NCBI GenBank assembly: GCA_022510685.1
Contig: JAFLTA010000009.1
Span: 1 to 64,000 of the forward strand
Direction: 5' to 3'
From: Lachnospiraceae bacterium
GTDB lineage: Bacteria > Bacillota > Clostridia > Lachnospirales > Lachnospiraceae
Length of the DNA stretch: 64,000 bases
The position numbers and the translations under genes were made by a program. This document shows, in pieces, positions 24,924 to 34,159 of the stretch (within the stretch, counting starts at the first letter, position 1; every line of letters starts with the position of its first letter). The notes beneath the pieces were generated by a model. The model did no database searches. It saw nothing but the letters and a program-made list of their open reading frames with translations, and was not told the DNA's origin.

Positions 24924-27503
24924 TTAGGCACGAGGTATCTCAACCATGATATAAGCCTCAATTTGATCCTCTACCTGTATATCATTAAATCCTTCAAACA
25001 CGAGACCACACTCGTAGCCCGCTGCCACTTCCTTAACATCATCCTTAAAACGCTTCAAGGATGCCAAATCGCCCTCAAAGATTTGCTCGCCCTCACGGGT
25101 AATGCGAACCTTACTGTCGCGGACAATTTTACCATCCAGTACATAGGAGCCGGCAATCATGCCCACACCGGAAGCTTTAAATGTCTGACGAACTTCTGCG
25201 TGTCCGGTCACTTGCTCCTCATATTCCGGATCTAACATACCCTTCATCGCAGCTTCCACATCCTCAATCGCGTTGTAGATTACCTTGTACAGTCGCAGAT
25301 CTACCTTTTCTCTGTCAGCTATTTCCTTCGCCGTATTATCCGGTCTGACATTGAAACCAATGATAATCGCATTGGAAGCACTCGCCAGAGAAACATCAGA
25401 CTCGTTGATAGCACCAACACCGCCGTGGATAATCCGAACGGCAACTTCTTCGTTACTCAGCTTCAGGAGACTCTGTTTTACAGCCTCTACGGAGCCCTGT
25501 ACATCCGCCTTGACGATAATATTTAATTCCTTGATATTTCCTGCCTGAATCTGTGAGAACAGTCCATCCAGAGTGAGTTTAGACTTGGTATCGTCTAACA
25601 GTTTCTCACGACTCTGGTTAATATATGTCTCTGCAATATTTCTGGCTTCTTTATCGTTTTCTGTCGCCATAAAGATTTCACCGGCATCCGGCACGGCATG
25701 CAAACCAAGAATTTCTACAGGTGTAGAAGGCGTTGCTGTCTTTACTCTCTGTCCCGTATCATCCATCATGGCACGAATTTTACCATAAGCAGCACCGATG
25801 GCAATATTATCGCCTACATGTAGGGTACCTTTTTGTACCAATACCGTAGCAACCGGACCTCTACCCTTGTCAAGCTGTGCCTCGATAACCACACCACGGG
25901 CTTTGCGGTTTGGATTGGCTTTCAGTTCTAACACTTCTGCCGTCAACAGAATCATTTCCAGAAGCTGGTCAATACCCTCCTTTGTATGGGCAGACACAGG
26001 AACAAATACCGTACTGCCGCCCCAATCTTCCGCAACCAATTCATACTCCATCAATTCCTGCTTTACTCTCTCAATATTTGCACTTGGCTTATCTATCTTA
26101 TTTACTGCTACGATGATTTCCACGCCTGCCGCTTTCGCATGGCTGATAGCCTCAATGGTCTGCGGCATGACACCGTCATCTGCAGCGACTACCAGAATGG
26201 CAATATCCGTAGATTGTGCACCACGCATACGCATGGAAGTAAACGCCTCATGACCCGGTGTATCTAAGAACGTAATCTTTTCACCGTTTAATTCCGTTAC
26301 ATACGCACCAATATGCTGGGTAATTCCACCTGCCTCGCGAGAGGTAATATGTGTCTCTCGAATGGCATCCAGAAGGGAAGTCTTACCATGGTCAACGTGT
26401 CCCATAACGCAGACTACCGGAGGACGTTTCTTCATTAATGCCTCATCCTCCTCATCCTCTTTGAGAAGTTCGGCAACTAAGTCTATCTTTTCCTCCATTT
26501 CGGCAATACAGTTGTACTCTAAGGCAATTTCTTCTGCTTCCTCAAAGGTAAGTTCATGGTTCATTGTCACCACATTGCCCTTCATAAACTGTGCCTTAAT
26601 CAAAGATGCCGGTGGAATTTTCATTGCATCTGCCAGTTCTTTTACTGTCATTTTCTCCGGCAGTGTAATCGTACGAATTCCGTCTTCCGGTTCAGCCGGC
26701 TTTGCTACCGGCTCCGGCTTAATGAACGCACCCTTGCGGTTCGGGTCTTTTTTCTTTCTTGCGTTCTTTTGCTGGAACATATCATCATCGTAATCGTCAC
26801 GGTTTCTATCCCTGCCATAGCGCTTTGCATTGCGGGAATCCTTGTTGGCGCGCTGTTGACGGGACTGTTTCACCTCTGATTTCATGGAATCCACAGGTCC
26901 CTGACCGCGACCGCCTCCAAAACCGCCTTGAGCGCCACGATTTCCTCCACGGTTTCCGCCGTCCCTGCGCTCATTTCCACGAGCTGAGCTGCGCTCTCCG
27001 CGATTTCCTCCGTCTCTGCGGAAATCTCTGTCACCGCCACGACGATCATCATTTTTCGCACTTTCCTGATTTACAGGCTTTTGCTGTCTCTTAGCAGGCT
27101 TCTTTGCCTCATCCTTTTTCTCTTGTTTTTTTGCAGGACTTTCCGATTTTGCGGCCTTTTCTTCCGCTTTCTCCGGCTTCGGCTTTTTCGCTTCTTCCTT
27201 CTTTTCTTCTTTTCCTGCAGCCTTTTTCTTTTCTGCTTCCTTTTTGTCCGAGGCAGGTTTCGATTTGGGTTCTGCCTTTGTCACAGGAACAGTATATGCA
27301 GGCTCGTCATCCTTCTTTGGAGCTGCCGGTTTTCCATGGAAGTGATTTAATAGAAAACCAATAGCGGCATCCTCGATACTGCTCTGGGCACCCTTTGCCT
27401 CAAAGCCGTTTTCCTGAAGGAGTTGTACCAGATCTTTGCTTTTTATATCCGGATACCTCTCCTGCAAACTTCTTGCTATCTCATATATTTTCATTTTAGC
27501 CAT
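24924..27503 (-). CDS. infB: Translation initiation factor IF-2
   Basis: 859 residues. An N-terminal IF2_N helix domain (about 1-50) is followed by a long low-complexity linker: Lys/Glu/Ala-rich to about 150, then Arg/Gly/Asp-rich to about 240. A second IF2_N domain lies at about 275-335. The GTPase begins with GHVDHGKT (368-375), then [12 protein letters not shown] and VNKIDKP, followed by the beta-barrel and fMet-tRNA-binding domains. The start has GAGGCGGG before the ATG. It is part of the rimP-nusA operon. Confidence 0.98.
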   Translation of the reverse strand: MAKMKIYEIARSLQERYPDIKSKDLVQLLQENGFEAKGAQSSIEDAAIGFLLNHFHGKPAAPKKDDEPAYTVPVTKAEPKSKPASDKKEAEKKKAAGKEEKKEEAKKPKPEKAEEKAAKSESPAKKQEKKDEAKKPAKRQQKPVNQESAKNDDRRGGDRDFRRDGGNRGERSSARGNERRDGGNRGGNRGAQGGFGGGRGQGPVDSMKSEVKQSRQQRANKDSRNAKRYGRDRNRDDYDDDMFQQKNARKKKDPNRKGAFIKPEPVAKPAEPEDGIRTITLPEKMTVKELADAMKIPPASLIKAQFMKGNVVTMNHELTFEEAEEIALEYNCIAEMEEKIDLVAELLKEDEEDEALMKKRPPVVCVMGHVDHGKTSLLDAIRETHITSREAGGITQHIGAYVTELNGEKITFLDTPGHEAFTSMRMRGAQSTDIAILVVAADDGVMPQTIEAISHAKAAGVEIIVAVNKIDKPSANIERVKQELMEYELVAEDWGGSTVFVPVSAHTKEGIDQLLEMILLTAEVLELKANPNRKARGVVIEAQLDKGRGPVATVLVQKGTLHVGDNIAIGAAYGKIRAMMDDTGQRVKTATPSTPVEILGLHAVPDAGEIFMATENDKEARNIAETYINQSREKLLDDTKSKLTLDGLFSQIQAGNIKELNIIVKADVQGSVEAVKQSLLKLSNEEVAVRIIHGGVGAINESDVSLASASNAIIIGFNVRPDNTAKEIADREKVDLRLYKVIYNAIEDVEAAMKGMLDPEYEEQVTGHAEVRQTFKASGVGMIAGSYVLDGKIVRDSKVRITREGEQIFEGDLASLKRFKDDVKEVAAGYECGLVFEGFNDIQVEDQIEAYIMVEIPRA

Positions 27504-27517
27504 ATATTACCCGCCTC

Positions 27518-27814
27518 CTAGTCCATTTTCTTCATAATCGCCTGTGCCAGTCCCTCATCATTTACCGCCAAGGAAGCTCTGAATTCCTTTCCCATGGAAT
27601 GTCCAAGTTCATCCTTTGTAGAATAAATCCGTATCGGAACTTCATAATATTCACACATGTTGCGAAACTTTTTTTTCGTGTTGTCAGATGCGTCTCCGGC
27701 GATAATGACCAATGCCGCAGTCCCTGACTTTACTGCATTTTCTGTCATAAATTCTCCACTGGAAACTTTTCCTGCCTTTGTGGCTATTCCCAACATTCGG
27801 AGAGAATTATCCAT
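27518..27814 (-). CDS. YlxQ-like L7Ae/L30e family RNA-binding protein
   Basis: About 98 residues. LRMLGIATKAGKVSSGEFMTENAVKSG and LVIIAGDASDNTKKKFRNMCEYYEVP match the L7Ae/L30e/Gadd45 fold protein encoded between ylxR and infB in Firmicutes, which binds kink-turn RNA. The start ATG at 27814 overlaps the end of ylxR by 8 bp, implying translational coupling. Confidence 0.9.
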   Translation of the reverse strand: MDNSLRMLGIATKAGKVSSGEFMTENAVKSGTAALVIIAGDASDNTKKKFRNMCEYYEVPIRIYSTKDELGHSMGKEFRASLAVNDEGLAQAIMKKMD

Positions 27815-28100
27815 CTGCACTGCTCATCATCTCCTTCTCCAGTTCTTGATACACACTATCCGGAATGGGTATATTTAACGCCCGGTCCAGAGCTTTCCGC
27901 TTTCGGGCTTTCTTAAGGCATTCCACAGAATTACACAGATAAGCTCCCCTTCCGTTTTGTTTCCCGGTGGTGTCCAAGATGGTCTCACCCTCCGGTGTAC
28001 GGATAACGCGTATCAATTCTTTTTTTTCTTTTCTCTCCCCACAACCCATGCATTGACGCATTGGTATTTTTCTAGGGCGTATACCTTTTGCTCCTGCCAA
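27807..28100 (-). CDS. YlxR family protein (RNase P modulator type)
   Basis: 97 residues. RQCMGCGERKEKKELIRVIRTPEG and GRGAYLCNSVECLKKARKRKALDRAL are diagnostic of YlxR (DUF448). In Bacillus and Streptococcus the family binds RNA and the RNase P RNA. The predicted start is TTG at 28100, 10 bp after GGGAG; the nearest upstream ATG is out of frame. Operon position after nusA is standard. Confidence 0.92.
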   Translation of the reverse strand: MAGAKGIRPRKIPMRQCMGCGERKEKKELIRVIRTPEGETILDTTGKQNGRGAYLCNSVECLKKARKRKALDRALNIPIPDSVYQELEKEMMSSADG

Positions 28101-28191
28101 ATACTGACATCTCCCTTCACGAAATCACTCGTTTCCAAGTTTTACTGTGCCAATAAATTTTACGAAACCGGCATTGCCATTCCCGTGATAT

Positions 28192-29256
28192 CTATTCACA
28201 CTTAATATCTATCTTATATCCTGTCAACTTTGCGGCTAACCGGGCATTCTGTCCTTCTTTACCAATTGCCAGGGAAAGCTGATCCTCCGGCACGATAACC
28301 CGTGCAGTCTTTTCCAACTCATCAATAGTAACCGACATAACAATCGCCGGGCTCAATGAATTCTCTATAAATAATTCCGGCATATCACTCCAATTGACGA
28401 TATCGATTTTCTCGCCACGAAGCTCCTCCACAATAGCATTGACACGGTTTCCGTTCATACCTACACAGGCTCCCACAGCATCCACATTAGGATCTGTTGT
28501 ACTTACGGCAATCTTAGTACGGGAACCCGCTTCCCGGGCGATACTCTCAATCGTGACAATCCCATCCTGAATTTCCGTAACTTCTTCTTCAAACAAACGC
28601 TTTACTAACTCAGGATGTGTCCGGGATACAGTAATACGTGGTCCCTTTGGTGTATCTTTCACTTCAACAACATACAATTTTATATGTTCTGTCGGTCGGA
28701 AATGCTCTCCTTTAACCTGCTCACTCTCCATGAGAATGGCATCCACACGTCCCAGATTAATACATACATTTCTGCCACTATACCGCTGCACGATGCCGGT
28801 AATCACTTCCCGTTCTTTCTCCAGATACTGTACATAGAGAACCTTTCGTTCTTCCTCACGGATTTTCTGAACAACCACCTGCTTTGCTTTCTGTGCCGCA
28901 ATTCGTCCGAAATTCTTCGGTGTTACTTCCGTGCTGACCTTTTCGCCGATTTCTGCCTTTTTGTCGAAACGAAGCTTTGCCTCGGTAATGCCAAGCTGTG
29001 TTACATCATCCTCAACCAAATCATCCTCAACCACTTCATAATCAGCAAATACTTTTACTTCTCCTGTCTGTCTGTCTATGCTGACGCGAATATTTTCTGA
29101 CTTTCCATACTGATTTTTGCAGGCAGCTAACAGAGATGTCTCGATTGCTTCCAAAATAATTTCCTTGCTGATCTGTTTCTCTTTTTCAATCGCATCCAAT
29201 GCCTCAATCAATTCTGTGCGATCCGCTTTCATGCTCTTTGTCTTTTTTGCAGCCAT
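28192..29256 (-). CDS. nusA: Transcription termination/antitermination factor NusA
   Basis: 354 residues from ATG 29256 (GGAGG site); the track TTG start is inside that site. Domains in order: N-terminal RNA polymerase-binding domain (about 1-130), S1 (about 130-200), and two KH modules with VGACVGMNGNRVNAIVEEL and AIGKEGQNARLAAKLTGYKIDI. It lacks the proteobacterial C-terminal acidic repeats, as usual for Firmicutes. It lies 17 bp after rimP; the leader hairpin at 29798-29825 may mediate its autoregulation. Confidence 0.97.
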   Translation of the reverse strand: MAAKKTKSMKADRTELIEALDAIEKEKQISKEIILEAIETSLLAACKNQYGKSENIRVSIDRQTGEVKVFADYEVVEDDLVEDDVTQLGITEAKLRFDKKAEIGEKVSTEVTPKNFGRIAAQKAKQVVVQKIREEERKVLYVQYLEKEREVITGIVQRYSGRNVCINLGRVDAILMESEQVKGEHFRPTEHIKLYVVEVKDTPKGPRITVSRTHPELVKRLFEEEVTEIQDGIVTIESIAREAGSRTKIAVSTTDPNVDAVGACVGMNGNRVNAIVEELRGEKIDIVNWSDMPELFIENSLSPAIVMSVTIDELEKTARVIVPEDQLSLAIGKEGQNARLAAKLTGYKIDIKCE

Positions 29257-29273
29257 TGCTTTCTCCTCCAAAT

Positions 29274-29777
29274 CTAAAAATCAATCGTTAATTTGACCGT
29301 AGAAATTTCAGCCCGGTTAATGCTGTATTCCGGTGCAAAATCGGTTTCTATGGTAATGGTTTCCGGAGTGTAAGCAAGCAGAGTGCCTGTTACCTCCTTC
29401 ACCGTAATCTCTTTGCCGTTTTTACCACCGGGAATTTTGCGTCCTTTATAAAAACGGACATCCACATCTTCTCCGATACTTCTCCGGAAATCTTTTTCTT
29501 TTTTCAACTGCCTTCCCAATCCCGGTGAACTTACTTCCAAAATGTACGCATCCTCGATAAAATCCTCCGCGTCCATCATATCGCTCCAGGCACGGTTCAC
29601 CAGTTCACAGTCATCTAAGGTAATTCCACCCTCCTTATCAACATAAGCGCGCAAATACCAGTTACCGGCTTCCCGGACATACTCTACATCCACCAATTCA
29701 AAAGAATGTTCCTCCATTAAAGGGGTAAGCATCGCTTCTGCCCTGGCTTCATATTCCTCTCGTTTTGTCAAAAACAT
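29274..29777 (-). CDS. rimP: Ribosome maturation factor RimP
   Basis: 167 residues. FELVDVEYVREAGNWYLRAYVDKEGGITLDDCELVNRAWSDMMD and ILEVSSPGLGRQLKKEKDFRRSIG are classic RimP (YlxS) motifs for 30S maturation. It is the first gene of the large translation operon, directly after a leader of about 66 nt. Confidence 0.97.
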   Translation of the reverse strand: MFLTKREEYEARAEAMLTPLMEEHSFELVDVEYVREAGNWYLRAYVDKEGGITLDDCELVNRAWSDMMDAEDFIEDAYILEVSSPGLGRQLKKEKDFRRSIGEDVDVRFYKGRKIPGGKNGKEITVKEVTGTLLAYTPETITIETDFAPEYSINRAEISTVKLTIDF

Positions 29778-29797
29778 AACCTCTTTTCTTCAAAATG

Positions 29798-29825
29798 AAA
29801 GAGTGGACTTCTTGCAGTCCACTCT
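29798..29825 (-). terminator. Leader hairpin upstream of rimP-nusA (attenuator candidate)
   Basis: AAGAGTGGACT/AGTCCACTCTT, 11-bp perfect stem with a 5-nt loop, followed leftwards by TTCATTTTG, a weak U-tract. It lies between the operon promoter and the rimP ATG. Weak-U-tract terminators upstream of ylxS-nusA are NusA-dependent in Bacillus, which makes this a likely autoregulatory site. Confidence 0.6.
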
Positions 29826-29849
29826 TCATTACCATCTATTACATCGTGT

Positions 29850-29878
29850 ATTTTAACACTCTAATCAAGAAAATGCAA
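29850..29878 (-). promoter_or_regulatory. rimP-nusA-infB operon promoter
   Basis: Leftward TTGCAT, 17-bp spacer, TAAAAT. The transcript would begin near 29843, giving a 66-nt leader containing the hairpin. Confidence 0.65.
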
Positions 29879-29915
29879 GAGTTTTTGGGAATTTTTTTAA
29901 TTATTATTTATCAAC

Positions 29916-30728
29916 CTATTCCCTCTGTTCACTGATTTCACATTCATTGCCGGTGCATATGATTCTCGTTTCATACCCCGCCAGAAACAGTTTTTCCTCC
30001 ACTTCCTTAGCACTCTCTTTATTTGGAAAACTTCCGTGACAAACACTGAAATAGATTCCTCTTGGTTCGATATAGCAGTCAAATCCGTCTGCCTGCATAT
30101 TTTCTGCCAAAACCTCTGCATTATGTCTATGGCGGAACATACCAAGCTCTATTCGGTAATCCACCGCTTCCTCTGCCACCAATGCTGCTCCCTGCACGGT
30201 CTGAATGATACCGTTTGCAATGGCTTGTGCTATCTCCGGAAACTTTAAGTCAAAAAGCTGATTATCCTGATCCGTGTTTATAAATCCTACCTCTACTAAT
30301 GCCGCCGGCATTCTGGTTCCACGCAACACTGCCAAATTCGGACGTTCCTCCACACCCAGGTTGGCAAACCCTACCTGTGCCAGTTCACGATTGATATTTT
30401 CTGCAAATACTGCCGGTATGCCGCTATTTCGGTATACCAATGTCTCCACACCGGAATAGGTATTAGGGTTTGGACTGGAATTACGGTGTATAGAAATAAA
30501 GTAATCTGCATCACTGCGGTTTGCGATTCCCGCTTTTTCGTTAGGGCTTTGATACACATCTGTGGTACGGGTATATAATACATCTACCCCGTTATTTTCC
30601 AAAATTGTACCCACCGCCAACACCAGATTTAAGGTGTCATTTTTTTCATAGCGGTCTCCATTCACAGCACCGCTATCGTAACCGCCATGACCGGCATCCA
30701 ACATTACTGTTGCCATGTTCTCACTCAT
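29916..30728 (-). CDS. N-acetylmuramoyl-L-alanine amidase with SPOR domain, no signal peptide
   Basis: 270 residues (the ATG at 30716 is an alternative start). The Amidase_3 domain (about 5-180) has all zinc and catalytic residues: MLDAGHGGYDSGAV, GDRYEKND, ISIHRNSS, and LVEVGFINTDQDN. A C-terminal SPOR-like domain (about 188-258: YRIELGMFRHRHNAEVLAENMQADGFDCYI) would bind denuded peptidoglycan. Unlike the amidase at 33115, there is no signal peptide, so export would need another route (as in CwlC-type spore mother-cell lysins). It is divergent from prfC. Confidence 0.85.
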   Translation of the reverse strand: MSENMATVMLDAGHGGYDSGAVNGDRYEKNDTLNLVLAVGTILENNGVDVLYTRTTDVYQSPNEKAGIANRSDADYFISIHRNSSPNPNTYSGVETLVYRNSGIPAVFAENINRELAQVGFANLGVEERPNLAVLRGTRMPAALVEVGFINTDQDNQLFDLKFPEIAQAIANGIIQTVQGAALVAEEAVDYRIELGMFRHRHNAEVLAENMQADGFDCYIEPRGIYFSVCHGSFPNKESAKEVEEKLFLAGYETRIICTGNECEISEQRE

Positions 30729-30826
30729 TTCTGCGTTTTGCCGCTTTTTCCTTAGGGGTATTTTATTCCGGTTGGCATATTTTTAGAACTAAAATATTGG
30801 CTCCGGCGCAGATTGCTATATTATTC

Positions 30827-30855
30827 TTGAATCTATCCTGCTTTTCTCTTATAAT
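30827..30855 (+). promoter_or_regulatory. prfC promoter
   Basis: TTGAAT, 17-bp spacer, perfect TATAAT, about 38 bp before the prfC ATG. Confidence 0.7.
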
Positions 30856-30893
30856 GAAATCCGAATATCACTAAATAACGATGGGAGAAAATT

Positions 30894-32489
30894 ATGTCTG
30901 AATCAATCAAACAGGAAATCGAAAAACGGAGAACTTTTGCAATCATCTCTCACCCGGATGCCGGAAAAACCACCCTGACCGAAAAATTTCTGCTCTACGG
31001 TGGTGCTATCAATACCGCTGGTTCCGTTAAGGGAAAGGCAAATTCAAAATATGCCGTATCCGATTGGATGGAAATTGAGAAAGAACGTGGAATATCTGTT
31101 ACTTCCTCTGTGTTACAGTTTAATTATGATGATTTTTGTATTAATATCCTGGATACACCGGGACATCAGGACTTTTCCGAGGACACCTACCGTACACTTA
31201 TGGCAGCAGACTCTGCAGTGATGGTAATCGACGCCTCCAAGGGTGTGGAGGCTCAGACCATCAAATTGTTTAAGGTTTGTGTAATGCGTCACATCCCTAT
31301 ATTTACATTTATTAATAAGATGGATCGGGATGCCAAGGACTCTTTTGAACTACTGGATGACATTGAATCCGTTCTCGGTATCCGGACTTGTCCCATCAAC
31401 TGGCCAATAGGCTCCGGAAAACGATTCAAGGGAATCTATGACCGCCGTGCTAAGACAGTTCGTACCTTTGAATCCGTATCCACAGGTGGCTCGAAATCTG
31501 CTGCTGAGACAGACTATGACATAGAAGACCCCGCACTGAAAGAACTTGCCACAGAAGAATTATATGAACAATTAGTAGAGGAAATTGAACTTCTGGACGG
31601 TGCCAGCGATGCCCTTGATTTAGAGTTGGTCAGAAAAGGGGAACTTTCTCCGGTCTTTTTCGGTTCGGCATTAACTACATTCGGCGTGGAAACTTTCCTG
31701 CAATATTTTCTGGAAATGACCACATCCCCTCTGCCAAGACTGTCCAATGAGGGAGAGATAGATCCTTTAACCAATGATTTTTCCGCCTTCGTATTTAAGA
31801 TACAGGCAAACATGAATAAGGCACACAGAGACCGTATTGCCTTCCTGCGTATCTGCTCGGGAAAATTCGATGCGGAGAAAGAAGTGTACCATGTACAGAG
31901 CGAGCGAAAACTCCGCCTCTCCCAGCCACAACAGATTATGGCACAGGACAGACAGGTTATCAGCGAAGCTTATGCAGGAGATGTCATCGGTGTTTTTGAC
32001 CCGGGAATCTTTTCTATCGGTGATACTGTTACAATGCCGGGTAATAAATTTGAGTACGAGGGGATCCCAACCTTTGCACCGGAACATTTTGCCCGTGTGG
32101 TACAGCTCAATTCCATGAAACGCAAGCAGTTTGTCAAAGGAATCACACAGATTGCCCAGGAGGGTGCCATCCAAATCTTCCAGGAGTTTTCTGCCGGTAT
32201 GTCGGAAATCATTGTGGGTGTCGTGGGTGTTCTGCAGTTTGACGTGCTCAAATACCGTCTGGAAAATGAATACGGATGTGAAATTCGATTGGAATCTTTA
32301 CCATATGGCTTCATCCGCTGGGTGGGTGACCCCTCCACGGATGTTACTAAATTAAAACGTATGAATAACGTAAAAGCAGTAAAAGATATGAAAGGAAATC
32401 CCCTCCTTCTCTTTGTAAATGACTGGATGATACGTATGGTGCTGGAGGATAATGAAGGTCTGGAACTGCTAGAATTTAAGAAAAATTAG
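30894..32489 (+). CDS. prfC: Peptide chain release factor 3
   Basis: 531 residues, full length for RF3. P-loop FAIISHPDAGKTTLTEKFLLYGGAI, DTPGHQDFSEDTYRTL and FINKMDRDA are class-defining and distinguish it from EF-G (no domain IV). It recycles RF1/RF2 from the ribosome. The ATG at 30894 has a GGGAG site. It is a single gene with its own promoter and terminator. Confidence 0.97.
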   Translation: MSESIKQEIEKRRTFAIISHPDAGKTTLTEKFLLYGGAINTAGSVKGKANSKYAVSDWMEIEKERGISVTSSVLQFNYDDFCINILDTPGHQDFSEDTYRTLMAADSAVMVIDASKGVEAQTIKLFKVCVMRHIPIFTFINKMDRDAKDSFELLDDIESVLGIRTCPINWPIGSGKRFKGIYDRRAKTVRTFESVSTGGSKSAAETDYDIEDPALKELATEELYEQLVEEIELLDGASDALDLELVRKGELSPVFFGSALTTFGVETFLQYFLEMTTSPLPRLSNEGEIDPLTNDFSAFVFKIQANMNKAHRDRIAFLRICSGKFDAEKEVYHVQSERKLRLSQPQQIMAQDRQVISEAYAGDVIGVFDPGIFSIGDTVTMPGNKFEYEGIPTFAPEHFARVVQLNSMKRKQFVKGITQIAQEGAIQIFQEFSAGMSEIIVGVVGVLQFDVLKYRLENEYGCEIRLESLPYGFIRWVGDPSTDVTKLKRMNNVKAVKDMKGNPLLLFVNDWMIRMVLEDNEGLELLEFKKN

Positions 32490-32498
32490 ATAGAGTCT

Positions 32499-32536
32499 AC
32501 TAATAGGAAACGAGAAATTTTCTAATAAAGTAAAAG
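32499..32536. repeat. GAAAC/GTTTC hairpin repeat, copy B
   Basis: TAGGAAACGAGAAATTTTCTAATAAAGT, a diverged copy of the element at 41022-41064 (shared GAAACGAGAA core and flanking ACT...AGTAAAA). It directly abuts the prfC terminator. Confidence 0.45.
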
Positions 32537-32564
32537 AACCTGTAGCTACGCTACAGGTTCTTTT
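32532..32564. terminator. Bidirectional terminator between prfC and tRNA-Glu
   Basis: AAAAGAACCTGTAG/CTACAGGTTCTTTT around a 5-nt loop, with T-runs on both strands. It would terminate prfC rightwards and the tRNA transcript leftwards. Confidence 0.85.
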
Positions 32565-32592
32565 CGGGTTGGGCTGTTTCATAAACAGTCAA

Positions 32593-32664
32593 CAGTCTGT
32601 AGGGGAATCGAACCCCTGTTTTCGCCGTGAGAGGGCGACGTCTTAGCCGCTTGACCAACAGACC
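32593..32664 (-). tRNA. tRNA-Glu (anticodon CTC)
   Basis: Read leftwards the sequence folds into a full cloverleaf: acceptor GGTCTGT/ACAGACT (first pair G-U), D arm with GTCAAGCGGCTAAGAC, anticodon stem TCGCC/GGCGA around loop CTCTCAC (anticodon CTC), and T arm AGGGG-TTCGATT-CCCCT. No encoded CCA is seen. CTC reads GAG glutamate codons. It stands alone and has its own promoter. Confidence 0.95.
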
Positions 32665-32696
32665 AATTTATGTTGTTTTTTACATCAACAAATAGA

Positions 32697-32725
32697 AGTA
32701 TACACTACTATCAACAAAAAAGCAA
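32697..32725 (-). promoter_or_regulatory. tRNA-Glu promoter
   Basis: Leftward TTGCTT, 17-bp spacer, TATACT, ending about 33 bp before the mature 5-prime end. Confidence 0.6.
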
Positions 32726-32797
32726 GTATTTTTTTTGCCCGCCATCATCTCCAAATAACAGATATTTTTTTAATGTATGAAAATGTGTCCTATCGTT

Positions 32798-33097
32798 TTA
32801 TGCTTGCTCTGAATTTGCATTTGGCATATCATGATTCGGTTTATTTCCCACTAATTCCACAGCGCGGCATACACAGGCCGTAATTTCAATATCTGATTGC
32901 TTCGTCTGTGTATCAAACCTATGTAGAATAGTTCCCTTTTCTGAAGTCACATATCGTGTTGGTAAATGATTTAGGGAATAGCAGACAATGTCCTGTCGGC
33001 ACTTATTGCACTTACAATAATTTGTCTCTCCCCATACCTGATTCAATTTTTGTATGACGGTCTCTTCCATCAAATTCACTAATCCTAATCCTTCCAT
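32798..33097 (-). CDS. ComFB family protein
   Basis: 99 residues from ATG 33097 (AAAGGTGGG site). The family hallmark CKCNKCRQDIVCYSLNHLPTRYV is complete, including the two-cysteine pairs, with the C-terminal ITACVCRAVELVG. ComFB proteins are linked to late competence in Bacillus and to c-di-GMP-type signalling in cyanobacteria; the role here is unknown. It is the last gene of the yicC-remA-gmk-rpoZ-lepB-amidase unit, 17 bp after the amidase. Confidence 0.85.
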   Translation of the reverse strand: MEGLGLVNLMEETVIQKLNQVWGETNYCKCNKCRQDIVCYSLNHLPTRYVTSEKGTILHRFDTQTKQSDIEITACVCRAVELVGNKPNHDMPNANSEQA

Positions 33098-33114
33098 ATA
33101 ACACCCACCTTTCA

Positions 33115-34104
33115 TTAATAGCCAAAATATGCATCGATTCCATTTGCCATTCCAGCCGCCATCTTCTTTTGGAAGGTACTCTTTTGCATTTTGCGGTCCT
33201 CTGCAGGATTACTCAAAAATCCTAATTCTATTAATGTAACCGGAATTTTACTCCAGTTTGTTCCTGTCAAATCATCCCTCGCACTGGCTCCCCGTTTTTT
33301 AATTCCCGTCTTTTTACAATATGCATTAAGTACCTTTTGGGTCAATTTTTTTGAAGGCTTACTCAATCGCGCAACATATTTATTTCTACCGGAAGGATAA
33401 AAGGCACTGGCTCCTTTTACACCGGAATTACCGATACTATCTCCATGCAGACGTATATAAATATCTGAGCCGCTTTTGTTTGCCAATTGCGCACGCTTTT
33501 TGTTGCTGATGTTTACCTTGTTCGTAGTACGTATCATATATACATCATACCCACGATTTATCAGTTCCGTTCTTAATTTCTTGGCAACAGATAATGTGAA
33601 CTTATACTCCGGAACTTTACTTGCCACACCGGTTGCACCACCGGCAACCTTTGCCTTTCTCACGGAGGAACCCGGTCCTACCGGCTCCGTAGCGGAGTTT
33701 CCTTTTGCCTGATGTCCTGCATCAATGGCAATCTTCTTCCTCCCTACCACTTTGATTTTACAACTCAAAGTCTGGCTTCCCGCTTTGGCTTTCACGGTGA
33801 CTGTACCCATGCGTTTACCGGTTACTACTCCACGATAATTTACGGTGGCATACTGATTAGAAGAAGCCTTCTGAGGCGTTGCCACGTTGCCGTTTGATAC
33901 AGACCACTGCACATTCTCCGGTTTTATATTCACAGATAATGTGATTTTCTTCCCCACTTTCACTTTCGCAGGACTCTGTAACCATTCCAAAGTCTCCGTC
34001 TCAGCGGATGCAGTAAACCCTACCGCCACGCCTGCCATAGCAAAGATAAATATAAACAGTGCGATTCCGTTTTTTAATATTTTATTGTTTTTCAAATGTA
34101 TCAT
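33115..34104 (-). CDS. Secreted N-acetylmuramoyl-L-alanine amidase with Big_2 domain
   Basis: 329 residues. A signal peptide (about 1-35, ending SAETE) is followed by a bacterial Ig-like Big_2 domain (about 40-120: VNIKPENVQWSVSNGNVAT ... TVTVKAKAGSQTLSCKI) and an Amidase_3 domain (about 123-329). The zinc/catalytic positions are IAIDAGHQ, E in VPEYKFTL, IRLHGDS and LIELGFLSNPAED. It should hydrolyse cell-wall peptides at the surface. It follows lepB by 55 bp. Confidence 0.9.
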   Translation of the reverse strand: MIHLKNNKILKNGIALFIFIFAMAGVAVGFTASAETETLEWLQSPAKVKVGKKITLSVNIKPENVQWSVSNGNVATPQKASSNQYATVNYRGVVTGKRMGTVTVKAKAGSQTLSCKIKVVGRKKIAIDAGHQAKGNSATEPVGPGSSVRKAKVAGGATGVASKVPEYKFTLSVAKKLRTELINRGYDVYMIRTTNKVNISNKKRAQLANKSGSDIYIRLHGDSIGNSGVKGASAFYPSGRNKYVARLSKPSKKLTQKVLNAYCKKTGIKKRGASARDDLTGTNWSKIPVTLIELGFLSNPAEDRKMQKSTFQKKMAAGMANGIDAYFGY

Positions 34105-34159
34105 CTCTTTTCTCTGTATTGGTAATGTCCGTCATTGTCAGCACATATCATTTAGTATC

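Noticed and set aside
26362-26793. 143-residue ORF opposite infB
   Set aside because: Shadow frame of the conserved infB coding strand.
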